A DNA stretch of 64,000 nucleotides from Zestomonas insulae (GCF_016901015.1 NZ_JAFEUP010000007.1:180170-244169), one strand, 5' to 3'. Shown: positions 18,019-25,842, numbered from the stretch's first letter. Notes: generated by a model from the letters alone, not told the origin. Translations and numbers: made by a program.

Positions 18019-18759
18019 TTACTTGAGGGCGGCGCGGCGCGCGGCGAAGACTCGCGGCAGCGCCTCGACGCAGGCTTCCAGCAGGGTGTGCACCGGCTTC
18101 TGTTCGTACAGCGTGGTGTAGTCCTGCAGATCGCTGCTGGGCATCTGCCGGTAGGCATAGAACATGAAGGATTCCACCGCCTGGGCGCTGGAGCTGCGCA
18201 ACCCGTCGCGCTGCTTGGCGGTCTGCTCGCCCAGCTGCTCCTCGCTCAGCTGTCCGCCGCGGCCACGCAGGACCAGCAGCGCCTGGGTCTTGCCGGTCTC
18301 GTAACGCAACAGGGTGGCCAGCTCGGAGGTGTGCGCGGCCTGGTCGAGGCGCTGCACCAGGGCCAGCCGCTCGGCGCGCGGCGGCTTGCTCTTCAGCTGC
18401 TCACGGTAGGCGGCCAGACCCTCGGCGCCAGCGGTCTCGCCGACGCTGCGCTCGGCGGCGGTGAAGCGCTGCGCCAGCGGGCTGGAGAGCAGCGCTTCGA
18501 TCTGCGGCACTTCGCTGGCGTCGAGCTTGGGCGCGACCTGCGCGGCCAGTTCGTCACACAGGGTATCGGCGGCGAAGGCTTCGGCCACCGCCGCCTGCTG
18601 GGCCGGCGGCAGACCGCGCTGAATCAGTGGCGCACTCTGCTCGCAGAGCAGGCGGATGCCGGCCAGGTCGAAGGCCTGGCCGAGCGCCGCCGGACGGGCC
18701 GGTTCGGCAACAGCAATCAGCGGGGTGAGGAGCACGGCGAACAGCGGCAACACACGCAT
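18019..18759 (-). CDS. DUF2059 secreted protein
   Basis: A 246-residue exported protein with a signal peptide (about 1-18, cleaved after AVA) and a mature helical region resembling the DUF2059 family (LSSPLAQRFTAAERS near residues 92-106). One cysteine pair is visible (CEQ and CDEL, residues 39 and 68). Function is unknown; these are usually predicted periplasmic. It sits convergent to the HDOD gene and shares its terminator. Confidence 0.7.
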   Translation of the reverse strand: MRVLPLFAVLLTPLIAVAEPARPAALGQAFDLAGIRLLCEQSAPLIQRGLPPAQQAAVAEAFAADTLCDELAAQVAPKLDASEVPQIEALLSSPLAQRFTAAERSVGETAGAEGLAAYREQLKSKPPRAERLALVQRLDQAAHTSELATLLRYETGKTQALLVLRGRGGQLSEEQLGEQTAKQRDGLRSSSAQAVESFMFYAYRQMPSSDLQDYTTLYEQKPVHTLLEACVEALPRVFAARRAALK

Positions 18760-18840
18760 GACGGAGCATCCAGCAGAAGACTGCCGTCAGCCTAACCAAA
18801 GGCCCAGACGCCGGCTAGCGGCGCCCGGAGGGATTGCGTA

Positions 18841-19236
18841 TCAGGCCGCCTTTTTCTCGACGCTCTTCTTCTTTTTCGGCACGAGGAACTTGGTCAGGCC
18901 CTGGAACCAGATCACCAGCGCCGGGTTGCCCTGGATCTGGATGTCCTTGTTCTGAATGCCCTGCATGAAGGCCAGCTGCTTGTTCTTGGCGTTCATGGTG
19001 GCGAAGCCGTAGCCGGCGTCCTTGAAGCCGATGGCGAAGTCGGCGGCCACCGCTGCACCGCGCTTGCTGGTGACGCGCTGATCCTTGACCACGAAATGGC
19101 GCGCCAGCTTGCCGTCGAGGGTGTGCAGTTGGAAGGTCAGGTCCTTGCCGGCCAGCTGCTGCTGGAAGGCGGGATTGTCACGACTGGCCTTGGCCATCAA
19201 GCGGCCCAGCATCCAGAGGAGAAAGCGGAATTTCAT
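18841..19236 (-). CDS. Small SCP2-like protein
   Basis: A 131-residue protein from ATG 19236 (MKFRFLLWMLGRLMAKAS). The middle resembles an SCP2 sterol-carrier-like fold (TFQLHTLDGKLARHF, then AVAADFAIGFKDAGYGFATM and a later GNPALVIWFQ). It ends in a strongly basic KKKK tail. In some Pseudomonas genomes this gene is labelled helicase, but no helicase motif is visible here. The N-terminus is hydrophobic enough for membrane association. A lipid-binding function is inference from fold resemblance only. Confidence 0.6.
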   Translation of the reverse strand: MKFRFLLWMLGRLMAKASRDNPAFQQQLAGKDLTFQLHTLDGKLARHFVVKDQRVTSKRGAAVAADFAIGFKDAGYGFATMNAKNKQLAFMQGIQNKDIQIQGNPALVIWFQGLTKFLVPKKKKSVEKKAA

Positions 19237-19318
19237 GCGCACGGCCTCGGCGGGAAAATAAGCGGCGGCGCATTGTAGCGAGTTGCGGGGGGAACTACAG
19301 CCGAACTTCGGTTGGGCC

Positions 19319-19346
19319 AAAAGCCCGGAGCACAGCGGCTCCGGGC
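19319..19346 (-). terminator. Intrinsic terminator for the HU gene (minus strand)
   Basis: On the minus strand GCCCGGAGC (19346-19338) pairs with GCTCCGGGC (19331-19323) around a 6-base loop and is followed by TTTT (19322-19319). It lies 12 bases after the stop codon. Confidence 0.88.
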
Positions 19347-19357
19347 GGGAACTGCGC

Positions 19358-19630
19358 TCAGTTGACGGCGTCTTTCAGCGACTTGCCGGGCTTGAAAGCG
19401 ACGGTGTTGCTGGCCTTGATCTTCACCGGGGCGCCGGTCTGCGGGTTTTTACCGGTGCGGGCACCGCGATGGCGCTGGACGAAGGTACCGAACCCAACCA
19501 GGGTCACACTGTCCTTACGGTTCAGCGCGTTGGTGATTTCTTCCAGGACGGCGTTGAGGACGCGATTGGCTTGGTCTTTGGTAAGTTGTGCCTTGTCCGC
19601 GATCGCGGCGGCGAGTTCCGGTTTGCGCAT
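19358..19630 (-). CDS. HU-family DNA-binding protein
   Basis: A 90-residue histone-like protein that bends DNA. It has the full HU/IHF signature: MRKPELAAAIADKAQLTK, the VGFGTFVQRHRGARTGKNPQTG arm with the intercalating proline region, and the C-terminal AFKPGKSLKDAV. The start at 19630 gives the normal length and has AGAGGT 5 bases upstream. Upstream in-frame residues are unlike the family. It is an HU-type paralogue rather than IHF; which paralogue (HupA, HupB or HupN) was not determined. The 5' leader carries repeated AAC triplets directly before the Shine-Dalgarno. Confidence 0.93.
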   Translation of the reverse strand: MRKPELAAAIADKAQLTKDQANRVLNAVLEEITNALNRKDSVTLVGFGTFVQRHRGARTGKNPQTGAPVKIKASNTVAFKPGKSLKDAVN

Positions 19631-19634
19631 AGAA

Positions 19635-19660
19635 ACCTCTTTGACGTTTTGTTGTTGTTG
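19635..19660 (-). promoter_or_regulatory. Candidate Hfq/Crc (CA motif) site in the HU leader
   Basis: On the minus strand the leader reads (CAA)4 followed by AAC, which contains AANAANAA, the motif recognised by Hfq with Crc (plus coordinates 19649-19660). The Shine-Dalgarno AGAGGT lies at 19640-19635, only about 8 bases downstream, the usual position for translational repression. Assigned by motif only. Confidence 0.4.
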
Positions 19661-19822
19661 TGTGTCTTGGCCGCTCTTCCCGAACGGCGCCCTACGGCGC
19701 CGCAGCAGCTCTGCACTGCGGCAGACCCCGGGGAGAATGGCACGCCGCAAGGCCCCGCGCCAGTCTCGCCCAGGCGTTTTGTCGGGAGAAATTTATGGCT
19801 TATCGGACAGAACCTGCGGTGT

Positions 19823-20983
19823 TTATGCCAACAGCGCGGGCAGCTCTTTGTTCAGCGCCAATTTTTCCTGAACGGCCGTACCGGTTAGTGCGTAACCGAG
19901 CAGCTGCCCGGCGTTGTCGCGGCACAGCGCCTTGATATCGGCGCCACTGCCTTCCACCGTCCATTCGCCGCTCAGACCGCGTGGCGGCGGCGAGACCACC
20001 AGCGGACACACCGGGGTCTTGACCAACACCGGCATCGGCCCGTAGCTGACCGCCGTCGGCGTGCCGGCGAGGGTCTGCGCCAGGGCGCGCGTGCAGCTCA
20101 TCAGCGGCATCACGTAGAGCAGGTTGAGGCCGTCGACCTCGGCGCAGTCGCCGAGCGCGTAGATGTTGGCGTGCGAGGTCTGCAGCTGGCGGTCGACCGC
20201 CACCCCGCGGTTCACCGCGAGGCCTGCGGCGGCGGCCAGGTCGATGCGCGGACGCAGGCCGACCGCCGACACCACCAGGTCGCAGGCGATGCGGCTGCCG
20301 TCCGACAGGTGCGCCTCGAGCGCCTCGTCCTGGCGGTTGAGGCTGGCCAGCACCGGGCCGAGGTGGAACTGCACGCCGAGGCTTTCCAGACCGCGTTGCA
20401 CCGCAGTGGCCGCTGCCGGATGCAGCAACCCGGGCATTACCTGTTCGCACGGCGCCACCAGTTCGACCTGGTAGCCGCCGGCGCTGAGGTCGTTGGCGAA
20501 CTCGCAGCCGATCAGCCCGGCGCCGAGGATCAGCACGCGCTGCTTGCCGGCCGCGGCGGCGCGGAAGCGTGCGTAGTCCTCGAGGTCGTTGATCGGGAAG
20601 ATCGCGTCCTGGGCATCGCCCTCGACCGGCACGCGGATGGTCTCCGCGCCCCAGGCCAGCACCAGGTCGCGGTAGGGCACGGCTTCCTCGCCGATCCACA
20701 GGCGCTTGTGGCCCGGGTCGATACCGGTGATGCGCGTGTGGGTGCGCACCCCGGCCTTGAGCTGTTCGGCCATTGCCCCCGGTTCGGCCATGGCCAGGCC
20801 GTCGGCGTCCTTGTTCTTGCCGAAGCCGGTGGACAGCATCGGCTTGGAATAGGAACGCCCGTCGTCGGCGCTGATCAGCAGCAGCGGCGTGTCGCCGTCC
20901 AGCTTGCGAAATTCCTTGGCCAGGTTATAGCCGGCCAGGCCGGTACCGACGATCACCACCGGGGCTGCCACGGGTGCAGACAT
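19823..20983 (-). CDS. Rubredoxin-NAD(+) reductase
   Basis: An FAD flavoprotein that passes electrons from NADH to rubredoxin. The 386-residue protein shows the FAD-binding VIVGTGLAGYNLAKEFR near residue 10 and the NAD-binding VLILGAGLIGCEFANDL near 150. The FAD-contacting NIYALGDCAEVDG lies near 273. Length and sequence fit Pseudomonas rubredoxin reductase rather than AlkT of alkane plasmids. AGGAGTGA precedes the ATG. It follows rubredoxin 2 by 55 bases on the same strand, so electron donor and carrier are probably one transcript. Confidence 0.94.
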   Translation of the reverse strand: MSAPVAAPVVIVGTGLAGYNLAKEFRKLDGDTPLLLISADDGRSYSKPMLSTGFGKNKDADGLAMAEPGAMAEQLKAGVRTHTRITGIDPGHKRLWIGEEAVPYRDLVLAWGAETIRVPVEGDAQDAIFPINDLEDYARFRAAAAGKQRVLILGAGLIGCEFANDLSAGGYQVELVAPCEQVMPGLLHPAAATAVQRGLESLGVQFHLGPVLASLNRQDEALEAHLSDGSRIACDLVVSAVGLRPRIDLAAAAGLAVNRGVAVDRQLQTSHANIYALGDCAEVDGLNLLYVMPLMSCTRALAQTLAGTPTAVSYGPMPVLVKTPVCPLVVSPPPRGLSGEWTVEGSGADIKALCRDNAGQLLGYALTGTAVQEKLALNKELPALLA

Positions 20984-21038
20984 TGCTCACTCCTAACGGG
21001 CGACGCGCCAGGCGCCGCGAATAAAGACGATCGCGCGA

Positions 21039-21206
21039 TCAGTCGATGGCGATCATTTCGAAATCGATCTTGCCGACACCACAATCCGGGCACACCCAGT
21101 CGGCCGGGATGTCTTCCCAGGCAGTTCCGGGGGCGATGCCCTCCTCCGGCAAACCTTCGGCCTCGTCGTAGATGAAGCCGCAGACGATGCATTGCCACTT
21201 GCGCAT
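21039..21206 (-). CDS. rubA2: Rubredoxin (copy next to the reductase)
   Basis: A 55-residue one-iron electron carrier. The four iron ligands are in C-x-x-C pairs (CIVCG and CPDCG). The start at 21206 (MRKWQC) is set by GGAGGT 7 bases upstream; an in-frame ATG at 21221 adds five residues without a site. It carries electrons from the reductase at 19823-20983 to di-iron oxygenases or desaturases. The sister gene is at 24929-25096; the two are close relatives but not identical. Confidence 0.95.
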   Translation of the reverse strand: MRKWQCIVCGFIYDEAEGLPEEGIAPGTAWEDIPADWVCPDCGVGKIDFEMIAID

Positions 21207-21313
21207 ACCGACCTCCGCCATGCGGATGCTGAGGGGACCCTAACGGATTCGCCCGGCCCCGCCAACCTCCGCCACGGGCGTCCCGACGGAGGTTGGGGGC
21301 GCTACCAGGCAGT

Positions 21314-22330
21314 TTACAGCGCGGTGAGGAACGACACCCCGTAGACGCCGACGAAGCCCGGCCCGGCGGCCACCGGCTGGCCGACCGTGGCGTCGCCATG
21401 GTCGGCGTTGAGCACGCGAGTCACGCGGTTGCGGTGCATGTTGGCGAGGAACTGGCGGGCCGGCAGCACCGGCTCCTCGGCCGGGTCGGCGCCATACAGC
21501 TCACGGTGCAGCTGTGGCAGGCGGTACCAGGGCGTCACCGGCTTCTCGTGGTGGGCATTGTGGTAGCCGAAGTTGAGCACCAGCAGGTTGAGCAGCGGCG
21601 AATGGCCGAACGGGTTGGAGAAGGTGTTGCGCTGCTCGTAGGCGTAGCTCGGCCGCTCGCCCGGCTCGGCGTCCAGGCCGACTACCACCTCGTAGGTGTG
21701 CTGGTGCATGTCGAGGGTGCGCAGCACGTTGAGGAACAGCATGTAGGCGACGATGTAGCCGAGCAGCGCCGGCCAGGCGAAGCAGGCGAGCAGCAGCAGC
21801 GCGCTGCCGCGCAGCACCAGCCAGGTCAGCACGCGGCGGCGGCGCGCCCGGTAGGCCTCGACGAAGAACGGACTGAAGATCACCAGGCCGTGCATGAACA
21901 TCTCCACCGCCGGCACATAAGCCCACTCCAGCGCCTGCACCAGGCGCAGCAGCCAGGGCCGGGCGAGGAGCATGGCGCGGTAGTCGAAGGCCACCACGTC
22001 GGCACGGTCGACGTGGTGACGCATGTGCTTGAGGCGCAGACCGTCGTAGGCGCCGTAGCAGCCGCCGACCAGCACGCTGAGCAGGTTGCCGAGGCGCGCG
22101 TTCCACTCGCGCTCGAAGAACACCGCCTGGTGCGTGCAGTCGTGGATCAGGTAGGCGGCGATCACCAGGCCGTGGCCGAGCAGCAGCACGCCGAGCGGCC
22201 AGCTCCACCAGCTGGCGTGGACCAGCAGGGCGAAGCCGCCGGCGTAGGCGCCGAGGATGTAGGCCAGGGCCAGCGCGGTGGGCAGCAGGCCGTCGGGGTG
22301 ACGGAGTTTGGGCAGAGCGGGCAGTTTCAT
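21314..22330 (-). CDS. Membrane fatty-acid desaturase-like di-iron enzyme
   Basis: A 338-residue polytopic protein with the three histidine boxes of membrane di-iron desaturases/hydroxylases: HDCTH (63-67), HMRHH (102-106) and HNAHH (257-261). An additional HQH lies at 209-211. Hydrophobic helices lie near 15-60 and 140-205. Reaction and substrate are unknown; an acyl chain is the family expectation. A GTG three bases upstream could also start, but ATG 22330 is better spaced from GAGGA. It is last in a three-gene run and 107 bases ahead of rubA2, whose product is a plausible electron donor. Confidence 0.85.
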   Translation of the reverse strand: MKLPALPKLRHPDGLLPTALALAYILGAYAGGFALLVHASWWSWPLGVLLLGHGLVIAAYLIHDCTHQAVFFEREWNARLGNLLSVLVGGCYGAYDGLRLKHMRHHVDRADVVAFDYRAMLLARPWLLRLVQALEWAYVPAVEMFMHGLVIFSPFFVEAYRARRRRVLTWLVLRGSALLLLACFAWPALLGYIVAYMLFLNVLRTLDMHQHTYEVVVGLDAEPGERPSYAYEQRNTFSNPFGHSPLLNLLVLNFGYHNAHHEKPVTPWYRLPQLHRELYGADPAEEPVLPARQFLANMHRNRVTRVLNADHGDATVGQPVAAGPGFVGVYGVSFLTAL

Positions 22331-22340
22331 CACAAAATCC

Positions 22341-23411
22341 TCACAGCTGGCCGGCGGCCGCCAGGCGCAGGTACTGGTCGTCGAAGCGCAGCTTCACGTT
22401 GTTCGCGTCGCCGTAGCGGCTGCCGTCGGCGAAGGCCATGCCGACCGCGCCGGCGGAGGTCGCGCCGTTGCCGAGCAGGCCCTTGGCGTAGGAGAACTCG
22501 GCGATGCGCGCCATGGTCTGGGCCATCGCCGGGTCACGCATGAACGCACCGGCTTCGGCCGGGGTGGCGAACAGGTAGGTGGCGTCCAGTTGGCGCTCGA
22601 AGCCGGCGCGGTCGGTGCCGGCGGCCTGACCCATGACGCTGCGCGCCTCGCGCCCGGCATCGCTGTCCTCGCCCATCACCGCGAGGGTTTCGAACCAGGC
22701 GCCGATCAGCGCCTTGGCCAGTTCCGGGTGCTTGGCCACGGTGGCGCTGTTGACCACGATGCCGTCGGTCAGCTCGCCGGGCATCTGCCGCGAGTCGAAC
22801 ACCAGGTGCGCGTCGTCGCGCTTGAGGATGTCGCTGACCATCGGGTTCCAGGTCACCATCGCGGTCACCGCCGGCTGGCCGAACAGCGGCACCATGTCGG
22901 CGTCCGAGGTGTTCACCAGGGTCAGGTCGCGCTCGCTGAGACCGACGCTTTCCAGGGCACGGGCGAGGAAGTAGTGGGACACCGAGAACTGGATCAGGTT
23001 GACCGGCTGGCCCTTGATGTCGGCGAGGCTCGAACCGTGCTTGAGAATGATCGCGTCGTTGCCGTTGGAGTAGTCGCCGATGGTCAGCAGCGTCGAGTCG
23101 ACCCCGCCCGCGGCGGGAATGGTCAGCGCGTCCATGGTCGCCATCAGGCAGGCGTCGAAGGCGCCGGCGCTGTACTGGTTGATGCCTTCGATGTAGTCGT
23201 TGACCTGAACGATCTCCACCTCGATGCCGTACTTCTTCGCCCACTTGTCCATGATCCCGCTGGTGCGGGCGTATTCCATGGGCATGAAGCCGGGGTACAG
23301 CGACCAGGCGATGCGGAACTGCTCCTTGGCCAGCACCGGCTGGGCCAGCAGGCACGCACCGAGGCCGAGCACGGCCAGGCCTCGACGGGTGAAACGGGAC
23401 AATGCGGACAT
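22341..23411 (-). CDS. ABC transporter solute-binding protein, NitT/TauT type (putative urea-type)
   Basis: A 356-residue periplasmic binding protein. It has a signal peptide (about 1-28) that includes T-R-R-G-L-A, so Sec or Tat export is possible. The mature start FRIAWSLYPGFMPMEYARTSG resembles NitT/TauT-family receptors, some of which are labelled putative urea-binding. Later landmarks are GAFDACLMATMDAL and NSATVAKHPELAKALIGAWFE. No permease or ATPase gene is nearby, so it is an orphan receptor here. It lies 9 bases after the isomerase-like gene and 10 before the desaturase, implying one operon. The ligand is unknown. Confidence 0.8.
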   Translation of the reverse strand: MSALSRFTRRGLAVLGLGACLLAQPVLAKEQFRIAWSLYPGFMPMEYARTSGIMDKWAKKYGIEVEIVQVNDYIEGINQYSAGAFDACLMATMDALTIPAAGGVDSTLLTIGDYSNGNDAIILKHGSSLADIKGQPVNLIQFSVSHYFLARALESVGLSERDLTLVNTSDADMVPLFGQPAVTAMVTWNPMVSDILKRDDAHLVFDSRQMPGELTDGIVVNSATVAKHPELAKALIGAWFETLAVMGEDSDAGREARSVMGQAAGTDRAGFERQLDATYLFATPAEAGAFMRDPAMAQTMARIAEFSYAKGLLGNGATSAGAVGMAFADGSRYGDANNVKLRFDDQYLRLAAAGQL

Positions 23412-23420
23412 GGCGATCTC

Positions 23421-24275
23421 CTAGGCGGTCAAGGCAGTGGCGGCGCAGCGCTGGAAGTGCGCGCGCTCGGTGGTGGCGATCCAGCAGTTGATCTGCCAGA
23501 GGTCGGCGACCGGCTGGTCGGTGAACGGCAGGGTGTGCAGGTAGCCGTCCGGGCCGAATTCCGGGGTCATGCTGCTCAGCGCGTAGCCGCGCCGGCGCTG
23601 CGCCGCCCACACCGCTTCCCAGAAGCGCTGGTGGAAGGCCAGGCAGTCGGCGTACTCCGGCGCCGCCGGGTGCGGCACCTGCGGGCCCTGCGGATAACCG
23701 ACGCGGCCATGCACGTGGTGGACCTGTTCGGCGATGCCCAGCAGCAGCTCCCAGTCGTCATCCAGCAGGCGCTCGCTGACTACCACCCAGTGGCTGATGT
23801 CGGCGGTCAGGCGCAACGCCGGCAGCTGGCGCACCAGTTCGCCGGTGACCCAGGGGTTGAACAGCGAGCGGCCACGGTGGGTCTCGAAGCTCAGCTGCAC
23901 GCCGTGCTTGCGGCCGACCTCCAGCGCCGCGGCGAAGAACTCCAGCTGCACGCCGAGCGGCCAGGCGTCGCAGCCGGCCATCACGTTGAAGAAGCGCGGC
24001 TGCAGCGGCAGGCCGTTGAGCAGCTTGCGCTCCAGATCGGCGAGGTGTTCGGCCGGCGTGGCGTGGCGCTCCGGCACGTAGCTGCCGGCGGTGCAGATCT
24101 CGGCGATGTAGGCCAGGTCGTGGGCGGCCAGCACCTCGGCGAACGCGGCGCGCTCGCTCGGCTGTTCCGGCGCCGGCGCCTCGAGGCCGTCGAAGCCGGC
24201 GGCCAGGGCCTGTTCGGCGGCGGCTTGCGCGCTGCCGTGGTGGCCCCAGAAGGTTTTGAATATTTGCAGCTGCAT
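23421..24275 (-). CDS. Sugar-phosphate isomerase/epimerase-like TIM-barrel protein
   Basis: A 284-residue xylose-isomerase-like TIM barrel. Possible metal/active-site positions occur in EICTAGSY, SFETHRG and TADISHWVV, and in a later HVHGRVGYPQGPQ, a pattern seen in the AP_endonuc_2 family. The start at 24275 (MQLQIFKTFWG) is supported by GGGGAG about 8 bases upstream; the frame is open further but unrelated. The substrate is unknown. It heads the isomerase-binding protein-desaturase operon and diverges from the winged-helix regulator gene. Confidence 0.8.
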   Translation of the reverse strand: MQLQIFKTFWGHHGSAQAAAEQALAAGFDGLEAPAPEQPSERAAFAEVLAAHDLAYIAEICTAGSYVPERHATPAEHLADLERKLLNGLPLQPRFFNVMAGCDAWPLGVQLEFFAAALEVGRKHGVQLSFETHRGRSLFNPWVTGELVRQLPALRLTADISHWVVVSERLLDDDWELLLGIAEQVHHVHGRVGYPQGPQVPHPAAPEYADCLAFHQRFWEAVWAAQRRRGYALSSMTPEFGPDGYLHTLPFTDQPVADLWQINCWIATTERAHFQRCAATALTA

Positions 24276-24364
24276 GGCATTCTCCCCGCTCGACATGAGC
24301 GCTGGGAGTGCCTGGAGCAACCGCCGTGCCAGCTGCGCCGCAGGCGCAACAAAATGCTTTATTT

Positions 24365-24454
24365 CATGCAGTTTTGCATGTTTAAGCGCATTTACCGAGT
24401 CGTCGCGAGCACCGCAAAGTGCTTCGCAAAAGTGCACTGCGTGCAACTTTGCAC
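24365..24454. promoter_or_regulatory. Paired inverted repeats in the isomerase/regulator divergent spacer
   Basis: CATGCA-GTTT-TGCATG (24365-24380) and GTGCA-ACTT-TGCAC (24441-24454) are inverted repeats sharing the core TGCA-RYTT-TGCA. Their centres are 75 bases apart. Between them is the near-direct repeat GCAAAGTGC / GCAAAAGTGC (about 24414-24435). The spacer is AT-richer than its surroundings. This is the expected layout for operators of the adjacent divergent regulator. Confidence 0.6.
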
Positions 24455-24491
24455 CAAACTGAACTCAGCAACAGCCACCGAGCAGGACGCC

Positions 24492-24866
24492 ATGACCCGC
24501 CGCTACAGCCAGATCAATCGCCGCGCCGTCGCCGCCGCCATCATCCAGATGGACGAAAGCTGGATCGCCCTGTTCAGCGACCTCGGCCTCAGCGACCTGT
24601 GCTACTGCGACCTGTTCACCCACATGTGGCTGCGCGCCGAGCAGGCGCTGCGCAAGACCGACCTGTACGCCTTCATGCCGAGCATCAGCCGACGCACCGC
24701 GGTGAAGTACGTGCAGCAGCTGATCGACGCCGGCCTGCTCGGCGAAAGCGGCGCCGAGCACGACAAGCGGGTGCGCTGGGTGACCCTCAGCGAGGCGGTC
24801 AGCACGCGCCTGGAACGCTTCTTCGACCAGTCGTTCGAGAACTACAGCCGCCTGGGCAAGGCCTGA
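24492..24866 (+). CDS. Winged-helix (MarR-like) transcriptional regulator
   Basis: A 124-residue protein with a predicted winged helix-turn-helix. A recognition-helix-like SISRRTAVKYVQQLIDAGLL (about 67-86) is followed by a wing with DKRVRWVTLS. This is MarR-like in layout but shorter than typical MarR. ATG 24492 is the first codon of the homologous part; the same frame is open far upstream only as antisense to the neighbouring operon. It is transcribed divergently from the isomerase-binding protein-desaturase operon and is its likely regulator, given the inverted repeats in the spacer. Effector unknown. Confidence 0.75.
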   Translation: MTRRYSQINRRAVAAAIIQMDESWIALFSDLGLSDLCYCDLFTHMWLRAEQALRKTDLYAFMPSISRRTAVKYVQQLIDAGLLGESGAEHDKRVRWVTLSEAVSTRLERFFDQSFENYSRLGKA

Positions 24867-24881
24867 GCGGTCGGCAGAAAC

Positions 24882-24911
24882 GACAACGGCGACCCTGAGG
24901 CCGCCGCTGTC
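24882..24911. terminator. Terminator-like stem between regulator and rubredoxin 1
   Basis: GACAACGGCG (24882-24891) pairs with CGCCGCTGTC (24902-24911) with one mismatch in the convergent gap. No T-run is present. Confidence 0.4.
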
Positions 24912-24928
24912 TGCAAATCATCCTGGGC

Positions 24929-25096
24929 TCAGGCGATCTCGATCATCTCGAAATCGGTCTTGCCCACGCCGCAATCCGGGCACACCCACTCTTCCGGCAC
25001 ATCCTGCCAGGCGGTACCGGCGGCGATACCTTCGTCCGGCCAGCCCAGGCGCTCGTCATAGATCAGGCCACAGACCACACATTGCCACTTCTTCAT
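24929..25096 (-). CDS. rubA1: Rubredoxin (copy separated from the reductase)
   Basis: A 55-residue rubredoxin starting MKKWQC, with CVVCG and CPDCG iron-ligand pairs and a C-terminal DFEMIEIA. GAGGT lies 8 bases before the ATG. It is a close paralogue of the rubredoxin at 21039-21206 with several replacements (GWPDEG for GLPEEG, EEWVCP for ADWVCP). In P. aeruginosa, as I recall, the two genes are adjacent; here a four-gene module lies between them. Its own promoter is not obvious in the 203-base gap to ubiC. Confidence 0.94.
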   Translation of the reverse strand: MKKWQCVVCGLIYDERLGWPDEGIAAGTAWQDVPEEWVCPDCGVGKTDFEMIEIA

Positions 25097-25299
25097 CGCC
25101 AACTACCTCGGTTGCTCAGGCTTTCTCACGTCCGGGCGATCAATGCAGTTAAGGTGCCACCCGACTCTGCCGGCTTTGTACTGGCCCGCGCGCTGCGACG
25201 CAAGTGCCGTCCGGCCGGCCCAACCTTTGGCTGGTGGCCGGAAGGCCAGCGGCGATCATGCTAAGCTCGCCACCCCGACCGCCGTAGATAGTCGCGACC

Positions 25300-25842
25300 G
25301 TGCCCCTGCCCCATCCGCCGCGCTGGCTCAACGCCGCCCAACTGCACCCGCACCCCACTGCCACCTGTGTCGACTGGCTGTTCGACCAAGGCTCGCTGAC
25401 ACGCCGCCTGACCGCGCTGGCCGACGGCGCGTTCAGCGTCACCCCGCTGCTCGAGGGCTGGCACAGCCTGCGCCACGATGAGTGCCAGGCGCTCGGTGTG
25501 GCCGAGGGCAGCCAGGGCTGGGTGCGCGAGGTGTACCTGCGCGGGCATGGCGAGGCCTGGGTGTTCGCCCGCAGCGTGGCGGCGCGCAGCGCGCTGGAAG
25601 GCTCGGGTTTCGACCTCAGCCTGCTCGGCAGCCGCTCGCTCGGCGAACTGCTGTTCAGCGACCGCGCGTTCAGCCGCGGTCCGATCGAAGTGACCCGCTA
25701 CCCGGCGCCCTGGCTGCCCGCCGAAGTGCGCGACGAACGCCTGTGGGGACGCCGTTCCTGCTTCGCCCGCGGCGGCCTCGGCGTGCTGGTCGCCGAAGTG
25801 TTCCTGCCAGCGCTGTGGCAACGGGTCGACGCCCAGGACTGA
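25300..25842 (+). CDS. ubiC: Chorismate pyruvate-lyase
   Basis: UbiC converts chorismate to 4-hydroxybenzoate plus pyruvate, committing it to ubiquinone. The 180-residue protein has the family stretches WLFDQGSLTRRL near 25, REVYLRGHGEAWVFARSV near 75, and GRRSCFARGGLGVLVAEVFLP near the C-terminus. The start is GTG at 25300, preceded by no strong Shine-Dalgarno. Pairing with ubiA downstream supports the call. The preceding gap (25097-25299) shows nothing further. Confidence 0.93.
   Translation: MPLPHPPRWLNAAQLHPHPTATCVDWLFDQGSLTRRLTALADGAFSVTPLLEGWHSLRHDECQALGVAEGSQGWVREVYLRGHGEAWVFARSVAARSALEGSGFDLSLLGSRSLGELLFSDRAFSRGPIEVTRYPAPWLPAEVRDERLWGRRSCFARGGLGVLVAEVFLPALWQRVDAQD

Noticed and set aside
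16383..18158. A 591-codon minus-strand open frame opposite the HDOD gene
   Set aside because: Antisense shadow; the HDOD protein on the plus strand has clear domains and a terminator.
22308..24491. Upstream part of the open frame that ends in the winged-helix regulator
   Set aside because: Only the last 124 codons resemble a regulator. The first 728 codons are antisense to the binding-protein and isomerase genes.
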